From: Anaerolineae bacterium
GTDB lineage: Bacteria; Chloroflexota; Anaerolineae; B4-G1; SLSP01
Direction of reading: 5' to 3'
Length of the DNA stretch: 32,993 bases
Assembly: GCA_003562365.1 (NCBI GenBank)
Contig: PWVB01000134.1
Location: 1 to 32,993 of the forward strand
Shown: piece after piece, positions 18,354 through 27,126 of the stretch
How positions within the stretch are numbered: the stretch's first letter is position 1
How the letters are laid out: every line of letters begins with the position of its first letter
Translations under genes and position numbers: made by a program
Notes under the pieces: model-generated
Databases searched by the model: none
Seen by the model: the letters and a program-made list of their open reading frames with translations, nothing else
Told to the model about the DNA's origin: nothing

Positions 18354-19592
18354 CTATGCCTCCAGCAGCTCGCCTGAAGCTGCCTGTACCTTTGCCACCG
18401 CTGCGACGATGTCGTCCATATCGGCTGATGTCCCTAGAAGCATCGCTTGGGTGAACCAGATGCCCTCCTCGGCGCATGCCCGTTCGGTGACCGGACAGTC
18501 GGGCAGCGTCTCAGGGTAGGCGCCAGGCCAGTCCACGGCCGCCTTCAATCGTTGCACGCCGCCCTGAATCGCCGGCATGCGGTAGAGGGGCACGTAGCCC
18601 TCGCTGCAGGGGATGCCTTCAGCCTGCAGGGCCGCCAGGAACTTGTCCCGCGGCAGCCCAGAGAAGGCCACCGGCGTATAGCGGCTGATGAACAGGTGAT
18701 AGCCATGCTGGGTCACCCGTTCATCCCGTTCCTGGGGTTGCAGGCCGGTCTCCTGGGCGAGCCTCTTGGCCAGGTAGCGTCCGTTTTCCTCTCGGCGTCG
18801 CGCGAGATCCTCGAAGCGGGTGAGCTGGGCCAGGAGGATCGCGGCTTGCCACTGGGTCATCCGGTAGTTGCTGCCCAGGACCTCGTGCTGATACCAGCGA
18901 CCGTCGCGAATGCGTCCGCAATTGTGCACCGACCAACAGCGTTCTGCCAGCGCCTCATCGTCGGTGACGATGAGGCCCCCCTCACCGGCGTTGATGTTCT
19001 TCGATGATTGGAAGCTAAAGCAGCCCAGGTGACCGATGGCGCCAACGCGCCGTCCTTTCCATGCGGCGCCGTGGGCCTGGCAGGCGTCCTCCAGCACTAT
19101 GATACCGTGCTGTGCTGCGATGGCCTCAATGCGATCCATATCAGCCGGGAGTCCTCCGATGTGCACCGGGATGACCGCTCGCGTCCTCGGCGTGATCGCC
19201 ACCTCCATTGCCGCCGGGTCCATATTGTAGGTTCCCGGTTCGATGTCGACGAAGACCGGGATCGCGCCGACCATCAGACAGGCGGTCGCTGTCGCCATGA
19301 AGGTGTAGGCCGGAATGAGAACCTCGTCCCCATAGCCGATGTCGTTGGCCCGCAGCGCGACGCCCAGCGCCACCGAACCGTTAAAGACCGCCTGTCCATA
19401 GGCGGCGTCGTGGGTCTCGGCAAAGGCTTGCTCAAAGGTCGCGATCCTCCCACCGTCCGCGGTAATACCCCAGTCGCCTGACTCGAGCGTCTCCATCAGG
19501 GCCGTACGCTCCTCCGCCCCCCAGATCGGCCACGCCGGAAAAGGACGCGTTCGCACTGGCGGGCCGCCGAGAGCTGCCAATTTCTCTGTCAT
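18354..19592 (-). CDS. DegT/DnrJ/EryC1/StrS family aminotransferase
   Basis: YGDEVLIPAYTFMATATACLMVGAIPVFVDIEPGTYNMDP...VIPVHIGGLPADMDRIEAIAAQHGIIVLEDACQAHGA...GCFSFQSSKNINAGEGGLIVTDD; RBS AAGGAG. Confidence 0.93.
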   Translation of the reverse strand: MTEKLAALGGPPVRTRPFPAWPIWGAEERTALMETLESGDWGITADGGRIATFEQAFAETHDAAYGQAVFNGSVALGVALRANDIGYGDEVLIPAYTFMATATACLMVGAIPVFVDIEPGTYNMDPAAMEVAITPRTRAVIPVHIGGLPADMDRIEAIAAQHGIIVLEDACQAHGAAWKGRRVGAIGHLGCFSFQSSKNINAGEGGLIVTDDEALAERCWSVHNCGRIRDGRWYQHEVLGSNYRMTQWQAAILLAQLTRFEDLARRREENGRYLAKRLAQETGLQPQERDERVTQHGYHLFISRYTPVAFSGLPRDKFLAALQAEGIPCSEGYVPLYRMPAIQGGVQRLKAAVDWPGAYPETLPDCPVTERACAEEGIWFTQAMLLGTSADMDDIVAAVAKVQAASGELLEA

Positions 19593-19610
19593 TATCGCTC
19601 CTTAGCTCTG

Positions 19611-19649
19611 TGGATGTCTACACTGGATGTCTACACTGGATGTCTACAC
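19611..19649. repeat. Three perfect tandem 13-bp repeats (TGGATGTCTACAC), iteron/operator-like
   Basis: Copies at 19611-19623, 19624-19636 and 19637-19649 in the intergenic region between divergent DegT and MFS genes. Confidence 0.95.
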
Positions 19650-19715
19650 TTGCCTATCTGCCCATTTCAGTAACATGGGTCCATCCTACACCCGCTTGCC
19701 AGGAGAGAAAGTCCG

Positions 19716-20981
19716 ATGAAGCTTCAGGGCTATGCCCTCGTCACGATGAACGTCTATTGGTTCGGCCTGGCCTTTATGTGGAATGCACTGCATCCGATAG
19801 TGCTGCCGGCGCTGCTCCTGGATTTGGTGCCCGATGTGCTCAAGAATACCTACCTGGGCGCTATGACATTTGTTGGATTGCTGTCGGCCATAGCGATCCA
19901 GCCGTTGGCGGGGGCCTTGAGTGACCGCACCCCGACCCGCTGGGGCCGGCGGCGCTCCTGGATGGTCTCCGGCACCCTTGCCAGCATGCTCATCCTCGGC
20001 TTGATGGTTTGGGCGCACCGGCTGTGGGAGTTGATGATCGCCTATCTCATCCTGCAGGTCGTATCCAATATGGCCCACGGCCCGGCTCAAGGACTGATCC
20101 CCGACCTGGTGCCGGCGGAGCACCGGGGGCTGGCTGCGGGGATTAAGAACCTCTTCGATATGGGCGGCCTGATCGTGACCTCGTTGGTAGCCGGGCAGGT
20201 GATGCAGAACGGCAACCCACGCCTGGCCTTCGCCATTATCGGCGCCGTGCTCCTGACGGCAACGGCGGTCACTGTGACGACGACGCGCGAGCCTGTCCCG
20301 GATCGTGCCTTCGTCGCCAAGGACCGCTGGGCGGGCCTGCTGCGTCCCGGCCTCTCGCGCCACCCCACCTATGCCAAGCTGCTGGTTGGGCGCTTCCTGA
20401 TTCTGCTCGGCGTCTATGTGGTGCAGAGCTTCTCCCAGTACTACATCCGCGATTGGATCGGCGTCCCCAATGCGGCCGCGGTCACCGGCAACCTGATGGC
20501 GGCGATCGGGGTGACCCTGATGCTGCTGGTCTCGCCGGCCGGATGGTTGTCAGATCGCGTCGGGCGCTGGCCGCTCAACGTGGGTGCTGGAGGGCTGGCC
20601 GCGCTGGGGATCGTGCTTCTGGTGCCGGCGCGCAGTGTCCTCGCCGTCTACGCTTTCGGTGCCATCATCGGCATGGCGACGGGCACCTTTCTGAGCGTCA
20701 ACTGGGCGCTGGCGACCGATCTGATCCCGCCGAACGAAGGGGGCAAATACCTGGGGCTGTCTAATCTGGCGACGGCTGGCGCCGGTGCCACCAGTCGCCT
20801 TGCCGGTCCGCTGATTGACGGGCTGAACGCCGCGTGGCGGGGGTCTTTTGTGGGCTATCCGGTGACCTTCGCCTTGGCGGCGCTGGCCACGTTTGGTGGC
20901 GCGTTGCTGCTGGCCCGGCTGTGGCAGCGCCAGCGACATCTCGATCCACTGCCCGAAGTGCAGAATCAGGGGGCACTGTAA
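19716..20981 (+). CDS. MFS / sugar:cation symporter-like transporter
   Basis: Multiple hydrophobic TM segments; LAGALSDRTPTRWGRRRSWMVSGTL loop 2-3 motif; RBS AGGAGA. Confidence 0.88.
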   Translation: MKLQGYALVTMNVYWFGLAFMWNALHPIVLPALLLDLVPDVLKNTYLGAMTFVGLLSAIAIQPLAGALSDRTPTRWGRRRSWMVSGTLASMLILGLMVWAHRLWELMIAYLILQVVSNMAHGPAQGLIPDLVPAEHRGLAAGIKNLFDMGGLIVTSLVAGQVMQNGNPRLAFAIIGAVLLTATAVTVTTTREPVPDRAFVAKDRWAGLLRPGLSRHPTYAKLLVGRFLILLGVYVVQSFSQYYIRDWIGVPNAAAVTGNLMAAIGVTLMLLVSPAGWLSDRVGRWPLNVGAGGLAALGIVLLVPARSVLAVYAFGAIIGMATGTFLSVNWALATDLIPPNEGGKYLGLSNLATAGAGATSRLAGPLIDGLNAAWRGSFVGYPVTFALAALATFGGALLLARLWQRQRHLDPLPEVQNQGAL

Positions 20982-21008
20982 CCGCCGAGCGCCCCCTGGG
21001 ATGCGCTG

Positions 21009-22061
21009 CTAACCGAGATGGCGCCTGAAGAAAGCCTCTGATCGGTTGCCGGCCCAGCCATGCTCCCCGGGATGCAGATCCAGCTCGAGGCGGTCGCTGG
21101 CGCCGGCGGCGGCGTAGATGTCGGTCAGCTGCTCGTAGCACTGCAACGCCGTGTCGACCTTGAAGCAGGTGTCGTTGGCGCCGATGGTGATCAGCAACGG
21201 ACGCGGCGCTACCAGCCCCTGCAGGTCGGGCAGATCCACGAGCTTGAAAAGCCCGGGCGCGACCTGCATGCCACAGTAGTTTGCGTCACGCATCCCGAAG
21301 GCCCACCACAGATCGCTATAGCAGATGATCTCACTGGCCTTGAAGCGCTCATCGCAGAGCGTCATCCAGAGCGTCATCGCCCCCCCGCCGCTGAGACCCA
21401 TCACGCCGAGGCGCTCGGGGTCGACCTGGGGCATGGCGCTGACCACATCGGTGGCGGCCTTGCCGTGGGCCACATTGATGGAGAGCGACGTCATCCCGAG
21501 CATTGTGGCGTGCAGGTAGTAGAGGTTGCACCAGTCGCGCTCCCGCGCTACCGAAAGATGGTTAGGCTTCTGGCGGTCGTCGCGCTCCCCGAAACCAATC
21601 CAGTCGATGGCGTAGGTGACAAACCCTTTCTGGGCCATCACCTCCCCGTAGTTATAACCGTGATCCTGGATTGCCTGGCGCAACGCCGGGCTGGAGTCGT
21701 TGCCCATCACCGGCTCCTTACCGAACTGCCCGTGCCCGTGGCAGCAGAGGATGGCCGGGCGCTGTTCCCCCTTAGCCGTGCCCTGGGGAAGGGCAACACG
21801 CAGGGTAGCCGACAGATGGGGCTGGACGTCGATGATCCAGCGCTGGTGCGTCAAACCTTTGTCCTCCCATTGGGCCAGCAATTCCGGATTGGGGTCAACG
21901 GACGGCGGATCGTCTCCCAGTGTGGCCAGCACCTTGGGCAATGCTTCCGCTTTCCAGCTTTCGAAGTCTTCCGGCGATGTGCCGGTGAAGCCATAAAGGG
22001 GACGGTGGCTTTTCGCCATCTCGACGAACATCCGGTTGGGGCTCAAGTTTCGTGTCGTCAT
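21009..22061 (-). CDS. Alpha/beta hydrolase, acetyl(xylan) esterase / dienelactone-hydrolase-like
   Basis: RPAILCCHGHGQFGKEPVMG...VTYAIDWIGFGERDD...RLGVMGLSGGGAMTLWMTLCDERFKA (GLSGGG nucleophile elbow)...APRPLLITIGANDTCF...HPGEHGWAG. Confidence 0.85.
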   Translation of the reverse strand: MTTRNLSPNRMFVEMAKSHRPLYGFTGTSPEDFESWKAEALPKVLATLGDDPPSVDPNPELLAQWEDKGLTHQRWIIDVQPHLSATLRVALPQGTAKGEQRPAILCCHGHGQFGKEPVMGNDSSPALRQAIQDHGYNYGEVMAQKGFVTYAIDWIGFGERDDRQKPNHLSVARERDWCNLYYLHATMLGMTSLSINVAHGKAATDVVSAMPQVDPERLGVMGLSGGGAMTLWMTLCDERFKASEIICYSDLWWAFGMRDANYCGMQVAPGLFKLVDLPDLQGLVAPRPLLITIGANDTCFKVDTALQCYEQLTDIYAAAGASDRLELDLHPGEHGWAGNRSEAFFRRHLG

Positions 22062-22171
22062 AGCCTCTCTCCTGGGCTGGGTTCAAGAGTCGCGTCTTAG
22101 CGGTTACGATGTATGATCAGTGTAGTGCTGGATAGATAGGGATGCAAATGGCTAGTGCAATAGGAGGCTAT

Positions 22172-23152
22172 ATGATTCAGATCGCCGAAGTTTTCCACCC
22201 CAACGACCGCTCGCTCTGGACGCTGGTCAAGCAGTGTGGCGTCAAGCATGTTGTAGGCGGCTTCGGGCTGCAACCTATAGAGGGCGCGGACCCGGAGCGG
22301 CAGCCTTGGAGCTATATGTCGCTGCTGCGCATCAAGACTGCCTACAACGACGCCGGCTTCGAACTGGCGGTGATTGAGAACCGCCCACCGATGGAGCGGA
22401 TCAAGCTGGGCCTGCCCGGCCGTGACGAAGAGATCGAGGTCGTCAAGGAGTTGATCCGCAACATGGGCCGGCTGGGGATTCCCGTGTGGTGCTACGAGTT
22501 TATGCCCATCGTGCGGGTCGTCCGTACCTCGGCGACCATTCCAGCCCGCGGGGGTGCGCTGGTAACGGGCTACGATCACGAGCTGATGGCCGACGCGCCC
22601 CTAACGGCCTACGGCACCTACACTGACGAGCAGATTTGGGAGAACCTCAAGTATTTCCTGGAACAGGTAGTGCCCGTCGCGGAAGAGTACAACGTCAAGT
22701 TGGCGGCCCATCCGGACGATCCGCCACTCTCGCCGCTGCGGGGTATGGCGCGGGTGTTGCGCAGCATCGAGAACTACCAGAAGCTCATCGATCTAGTGCC
22801 CAGCCCGGTCAACGGGGTTGCGCTCTGCCAGGGCAACTTCACGCTGATGACCGATGATCTGCCGGCGGCTATCCGCCACTTCGGCAGCCAGGAGAAGATC
22901 TTCTTTGTTCACTTCCGCGACGTCCGCGGCACCCCAGAGAAGTTCGTCGAGACCTTCCACGACGAAGGGAAGACCGATATGCTCGCATGTATGCGCGCCT
23001 ACCGAGAGGTCGGCTACGCCGGTGTCTGTCGCCCTGATCACGTGCCGACGATGGAGGGCGATGACGAGGGCACCCCGGGCTACACCAAGATCGGGCGCCT
23101 CTTCGCGATCGGTTATATCAAGGGTCTGCGCGAGGCCGTTTACCGCGATTGA
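22172..23152 (+). CDS. Mannonate dehydratase (UxuA)-like / sugar isomerase TIM-barrel protein
   Basis: VKLAAHPDDPPLSPLRGMARVLRSIENYQKLIDLVPSPVNGVALCQGNF...IFFVHFRDVRGTPEKFVETFHDEGKTDM...CRPDHVPTMEGD. Start at ATG 22172 behind AGGAGG. Confidence 0.85.
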   Translation: MIQIAEVFHPNDRSLWTLVKQCGVKHVVGGFGLQPIEGADPERQPWSYMSLLRIKTAYNDAGFELAVIENRPPMERIKLGLPGRDEEIEVVKELIRNMGRLGIPVWCYEFMPIVRVVRTSATIPARGGALVTGYDHELMADAPLTAYGTYTDEQIWENLKYFLEQVVPVAEEYNVKLAAHPDDPPLSPLRGMARVLRSIENYQKLIDLVPSPVNGVALCQGNFTLMTDDLPAAIRHFGSQEKIFFVHFRDVRGTPEKFVETFHDEGKTDMLACMRAYREVGYAGVCRPDHVPTMEGDDEGTPGYTKIGRLFAIGYIKGLREAVYRD

Positions 23153-25605
23153 TGAACCCCACCCCCAACGATTCCGTGCAGCGTATCGCGCTCGAGCTCA
23201 GCCTCAAGCCCTTCGGGCGCGATAACGGTGTGAGCTACGCGGCGCGCGCGCGCCAGGTCATCATGGCCTGGCGCCCGCTCTTGGAGGCCGCGTCCGAGGT
23301 GAGCTTTGTGCTCTGGGTGGCTGACGGGAGCGAAATCCTCGAGTGGCGCGGTGATATGGCACAGTCTCTGGAGTGGGCGCGCTACATCGGCTTCTGTAAC
23401 CGGGCATACGGCGTCTACGCCGCGGGTCACCATCCGCCCAGTCGGGATGCGATTCCCTATGCCGAGTCCCCGCGGCCGATGCGTTATGCAGATCTGCAGG
23501 AAATTGTCGCCGCCTTGCGCGCCGTGGGCGCCGAGCTGTTGGGGCGGCGTATCACCATCGGCGCCACCTTCGATCCGGGGCCGGAGTTCGCTGAGTCGCC
23601 CTTCAAATACGAGCGGCATCGAGAGATCATCGTGCCCCAGCGGGTGAGTGGTCGGCCTACCTTTCCTATGGCGGATGCGGGCGCGACCTTGGACGCCGAC
23701 CCTCAATCCTACGCGGCCTATCCGAAAGGGATCCCCCAGGGTGAACCCTTCGCCCTCTTCCTGGGTCGGCAGATCGCCGCTTTCTGCCGCGACCTTGACT
23801 TTGATTATGTCTGGCTCTCCAACGGCTTTGGCTTCTCCGCGGTGGCCTGGGACTACCTGGGCCCCGGATTTGACGGTGAACGCTTTCTGCCCGAGGCCCG
23901 TGCCGAACAGCTGACGCGCTTCAAGCGCGCGTGGGAGGCGCTGCACAGCGGTAATCCGGATGTGCCGATGGAAGTTCGCGGCTCTAACTTCGCTGCCGGG
24001 ATGGATATCGCCAAGGACGGTGTTGACTTTGCCTGGCTTTACGAGACAGGCTATATTCGCCTGCCGCCGCCTAACTCTCCGTGGGGGGTGCTCAACTTTG
24101 ACTACGGCTTGGAGATCGCCGGCTTTCTCTCCCGTGCAGTGCGCAGCCCGCGGGGGCAGTATCTCTTCCGCTACTATCCCAACGATCCGTGGTTCTGGCA
24201 AAATCCCTGGACTGACATTTTCTACGGCGAGGCCTACGACATCTACGTCCCGCTAGCCACCGGCGTCATCGGTGCGGCGGGGGAGATCACCACGCCGTCG
24301 GCAATCAACATCCTGACGGGAGACACCGAGTTCGGTGAGGTGGATCCGCTCACCGGTGTCCAAGTCGGGGCGCATATCCGCACGGCGCTGAGCCACCGGC
24401 CCGACGACGTGGGGTTGGTCACCTGGATCTATCCCTTTGAGGCTTACCATCAGCTCGCTGCGAGGGACGCTGCAGGGCAGGCCGAGGTCTTTTTCGGTGA
24501 CTGGTTCGTACGCAGCGCCATTAACAACGGCCTGCCCGTGGCGACGGTGGGCACGCCGGCGGCCTTCGATGCACGCGTTGGAAAGCCAGGACCTCCTCCT
24601 GAAACGGTGGCCTTCCTTCCCTCCGCCGCCGTTCACACCGCCGAGGGCGCCGCGCGGCTCCTGGCCTGGCTGGCTCGAGGCATCCCGGCGATCGTATACG
24701 GGCCGGCATCGTCGCTGCATCCTGCCCTTCTACGCCGCCTCGGTCTCGAGCTGGATGACCCGCTGCACGGCGAGATGGTGCTGCGGTGTCTCGATGGCCC
24801 GGGCGGTTTGCTGGTCCACGATCCAATCGGTTCGGCCGGCCCCATTCGGGCCAAGTTCGTGGGCGACCGGCAGGCAGGGGGCAAGGTCACCTTGCGCTAC
24901 AGCGTGGCAGCTGGTGCCGCGACGCGGGCCTACTGCGTCGCCTCTGCTGCTGCTGGTGACGGGTCGCTGATCTGGATTCGGGGCACCAACCCCTTCGAGA
25001 CCCGCCCCGACAAGACCCGGCTGGCGCTCAAACCGCGCCCGCGCGATGACCGCTGGTTTGACGCCAGCCGTCTGTGTGTTGAGGCCCTGGGTCGCCTCGG
25101 TTATACAATCGATGTCCTGGACGATCTGCCGCCACGAACAGGGTTGTCGCAGACGATGGAGCCGTCGCGGACGGTAGAGCCGTCCGCTGCGCTGATGCTT
25201 TTTGCGCGCCATGACAACGCCTGGTTTCTCAGCGGCTATAGTGCTGCGCCGGTGGGCTTTGCCAGGTTTCGTTTTCCCGCGGGGGCACCGATCTTCCATA
25301 CTACCTTTACCCGCATCGAGGATGGCGCGGCACACTACCCACTGGCCCGCACTATGCACCAAGAATGCCGGGTCTTCGTGCGCCAACGACGTGGCGTGGT
25401 GGGCTGTGATCCGCGGGCGCGAAACGAGCACCACCGGGTGCTGACGCTGCGGATCACGGGACTGGTGGATGCGACGGTGACATTCCTGCCCCCACCGGGG
25501 ATGGCGGTCACCTTTGAGCACGCCGGCAGGCAAACCCGCTTTTCGCCCAGCGAGACGTCCGTGTCACAGTCGGGCCTTTCCGGTGAGCTGTTGATCCACT
25601 GGTGA
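23152..25605 (+). CDS. Large uncharacterised protein (817 aa), glycoside-hydrolase-like TIM barrel suspected
   Basis: Start overlaps the preceding stop (TGATG). Aromatic/acidic-rich N-terminal half (LALELSLKPFGRDNGVSYAARARQ, DFDYVWLSNGFGFSAVAWDY, YPNDPWFWQNPWTDIFYGEAYD) and a later GATase-like segment (AAVHTAEGAARLLAWLARGIPAIVYGPASSLHPALL). Confidence 0.7.
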   Translation: MNPTPNDSVQRIALELSLKPFGRDNGVSYAARARQVIMAWRPLLEAASEVSFVLWVADGSEILEWRGDMAQSLEWARYIGFCNRAYGVYAAGHHPPSRDAIPYAESPRPMRYADLQEIVAALRAVGAELLGRRITIGATFDPGPEFAESPFKYERHREIIVPQRVSGRPTFPMADAGATLDADPQSYAAYPKGIPQGEPFALFLGRQIAAFCRDLDFDYVWLSNGFGFSAVAWDYLGPGFDGERFLPEARAEQLTRFKRAWEALHSGNPDVPMEVRGSNFAAGMDIAKDGVDFAWLYETGYIRLPPPNSPWGVLNFDYGLEIAGFLSRAVRSPRGQYLFRYYPNDPWFWQNPWTDIFYGEAYDIYVPLATGVIGAAGEITTPSAINILTGDTEFGEVDPLTGVQVGAHIRTALSHRPDDVGLVTWIYPFEAYHQLAARDAAGQAEVFFGDWFVRSAINNGLPVATVGTPAAFDARVGKPGPPPETVAFLPSAAVHTAEGAARLLAWLARGIPAIVYGPASSLHPALLRRLGLELDDPLHGEMVLRCLDGPGGLLVHDPIGSAGPIRAKFVGDRQAGGKVTLRYSVAAGAATRAYCVASAAAGDGSLIWIRGTNPFETRPDKTRLALKPRPRDDRWFDASRLCVEALGRLGYTIDVLDDLPPRTGLSQTMEPSRTVEPSAALMLFARHDNAWFLSGYSAAPVGFARFRFPAGAPIFHTTFTRIEDGAAHYPLARTMHQECRVFVRQRRGVVGCDPRARNEHHRVLTLRITGLVDATVTFLPPPGMAVTFEHAGRQTRFSPSETSVSQSGLSGELLIHW

Positions 25606-25639
25606 CCGTCTTTATGATGTGACACGGAGGTTCGAGCTT

Positions 25640-27097
25640 ATGCGCAGGTTGAAGGCCGTTGCCCCACCGCAGGATCGCGCACAGGTCTTCGCGTCCAATC
25701 CGTACTACATCCAGTACCGTGGTCGCCCCATCTTCCTGGTGGGGTGCAACCAGGGTTGGACGGCGTCATTGCAGAATCTGGATCATGATTATCGGGCGGA
25801 ATTCGACCGGTTGGCCGAGGTCGGGGGAAATCTGGTGCGCATCACGCCTTTTATCTGTCCCAAAGTCGACGCTGCGGAGCGCTTCGATGATCGAGCGAAC
25901 AACCTGCCTTGGCGGCGAGAGGGCCGGCGTTATCGTCTGGATCTGGCACGTGGTGGGGGCAATCCACGCTTCTGGGATCGGTTGGCCGAGTTGGTAAGGT
26001 ATGCATACGAGCGCGATGTCCTGATCTCCTTTGAGTATTGGGACCTCTATGGGCCGGCACGGGGGCCGGGGGGCAATCTAGACTTCAAGACACCGCCTGG
26101 TGACCGTTGGAGCGCTCATCCCTTTTTCCCCGGCAACAGCCCCGATCTGATCGGTGAGGAGCAACTGCCCGCAGCGACCCATATGAAGTATATCGCCTTC
26201 TGCCGCCCGGTGACCCGGGGGGGCTACGATGCGGCCTTACGGCTTCAGCGGCAATACGTGCGGCGCCTCTTGGACACGCTGAGCCCCTATCCTAATGTAA
26301 TCTACTGCATGGTCAATGAGACCTCGGCCGAGAAATCCTGGAGTGATTACTGGTTGACCTACACGCACCAGTACTTCAGGGATGTCTGGGACGGCGCGCC
26401 CCATCTGGCCGGCGAGATGCCGCGCGAGTTCTCCTTCACCGAGAACTTCACGGTTGAAGCGATGATCGCTGACCCTCGCTATGACTTTGCCGATGCCTCG
26501 CAATACTATACTGGAAGTGGGCTGGTTGAGATGCGGAAGGTGAAGGACAACCTGGTTCGTTTTCGCGCTTACTGCGAGGCGGCCGGCTACGTCAAGCCGT
26601 TGACGTGTATGAAGGTCTACAATCGCCTCGCCGCCGAGGTGCTGTGGATGCGGCTGCTGGCAGGGTCGGCGTCGGCACGCTTTCATCGTGTCTTGAACAG
26701 CAACTACCAACCGACTGAGGATCTCGCCGATCTGGCGCGGCGGCAACTCGGCTTCGTCGGTTGCCTGGCCTCTTTCCTGCAAGAGACTGGATTCAGCCCT
26801 TGGGAGATGCGGCCCGACCACGATGTGGTCTTGGCCACTCAGCAGGTTGACGAGGTGCTGGCGATGTCGGCCCCGGACCGCCGGGCCTGTGCGGTTCTGG
26901 CCTTCAGCGAATCTCGTCACCCGGATCGTCAGATTACGTTGGCTCTGCCGGTTCATCCGACAAGGGCTTTCTGGCTGGATCCTGCCACGGGCACAAGGAC
27001 CGCCGCGGTGTCGGTTTGTGGCGATGATGTAGGCCAGGTGACCTGGCGCCTGCCCATGGCCTTCGAGCAAGCCGTACTCTATTGTGTTGTTGAGTGA
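25640..27097 (+). CDS. Cellulase-fold / clan GH-A-like putative glycoside hydrolase
   Basis: NPYYIQYRGRPIFLVGCNQGWTASLQNLDHDYRAEFDRLAEVGGNLVRITPF...PYPNVIYCMVNETSAEKSWSDYW (N-E acid/base-like). Start at ATG 25640 behind GGAGG. Confidence 0.7.
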   Translation: MRRLKAVAPPQDRAQVFASNPYYIQYRGRPIFLVGCNQGWTASLQNLDHDYRAEFDRLAEVGGNLVRITPFICPKVDAAERFDDRANNLPWRREGRRYRLDLARGGGNPRFWDRLAELVRYAYERDVLISFEYWDLYGPARGPGGNLDFKTPPGDRWSAHPFFPGNSPDLIGEEQLPAATHMKYIAFCRPVTRGGYDAALRLQRQYVRRLLDTLSPYPNVIYCMVNETSAEKSWSDYWLTYTHQYFRDVWDGAPHLAGEMPREFSFTENFTVEAMIADPRYDFADASQYYTGSGLVEMRKVKDNLVRFRAYCEAAGYVKPLTCMKVYNRLAAEVLWMRLLAGSASARFHRVLNSNYQPTEDLADLARRQLGFVGCLASFLQETGFSPWEMRPDHDVVLATQQVDEVLAMSAPDRRACAVLAFSESRHPDRQITLALPVHPTRAFWLDPATGTRTAAVSVCGDDVGQVTWRLPMAFEQAVLYCVVE

Positions 27098-27126
27098 TGC
27101 GCCAATTGGCTAGTTAGGAGGAAGAG

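Noticed and set aside
17203-18477. 94-codon N-terminal extension of the aldo/keto reductase
   Set aside because: R/S/P-rich, non-homologous looking, overlaps the preceding DegT gene; MMQILRLG at 18195 is the typical AKR start.
19611-19649. CRISPR-like array
   Set aside because: Three contiguous 13-bp copies with no spacers and no cas genes; better described as a tandem repeat/operator candidate.
21060-22100. 346-aa plus-strand ORF
   Set aside because: Antisense of the alpha/beta hydrolase, which has a clear GLSGGG nucleophile elbow.
23140-24201. 353-aa minus-strand ORF
   Set aside because: Antisense of the large uncharacterised protein; the plus-strand frame has an RBS/coupled start and is open for over 800 codons.
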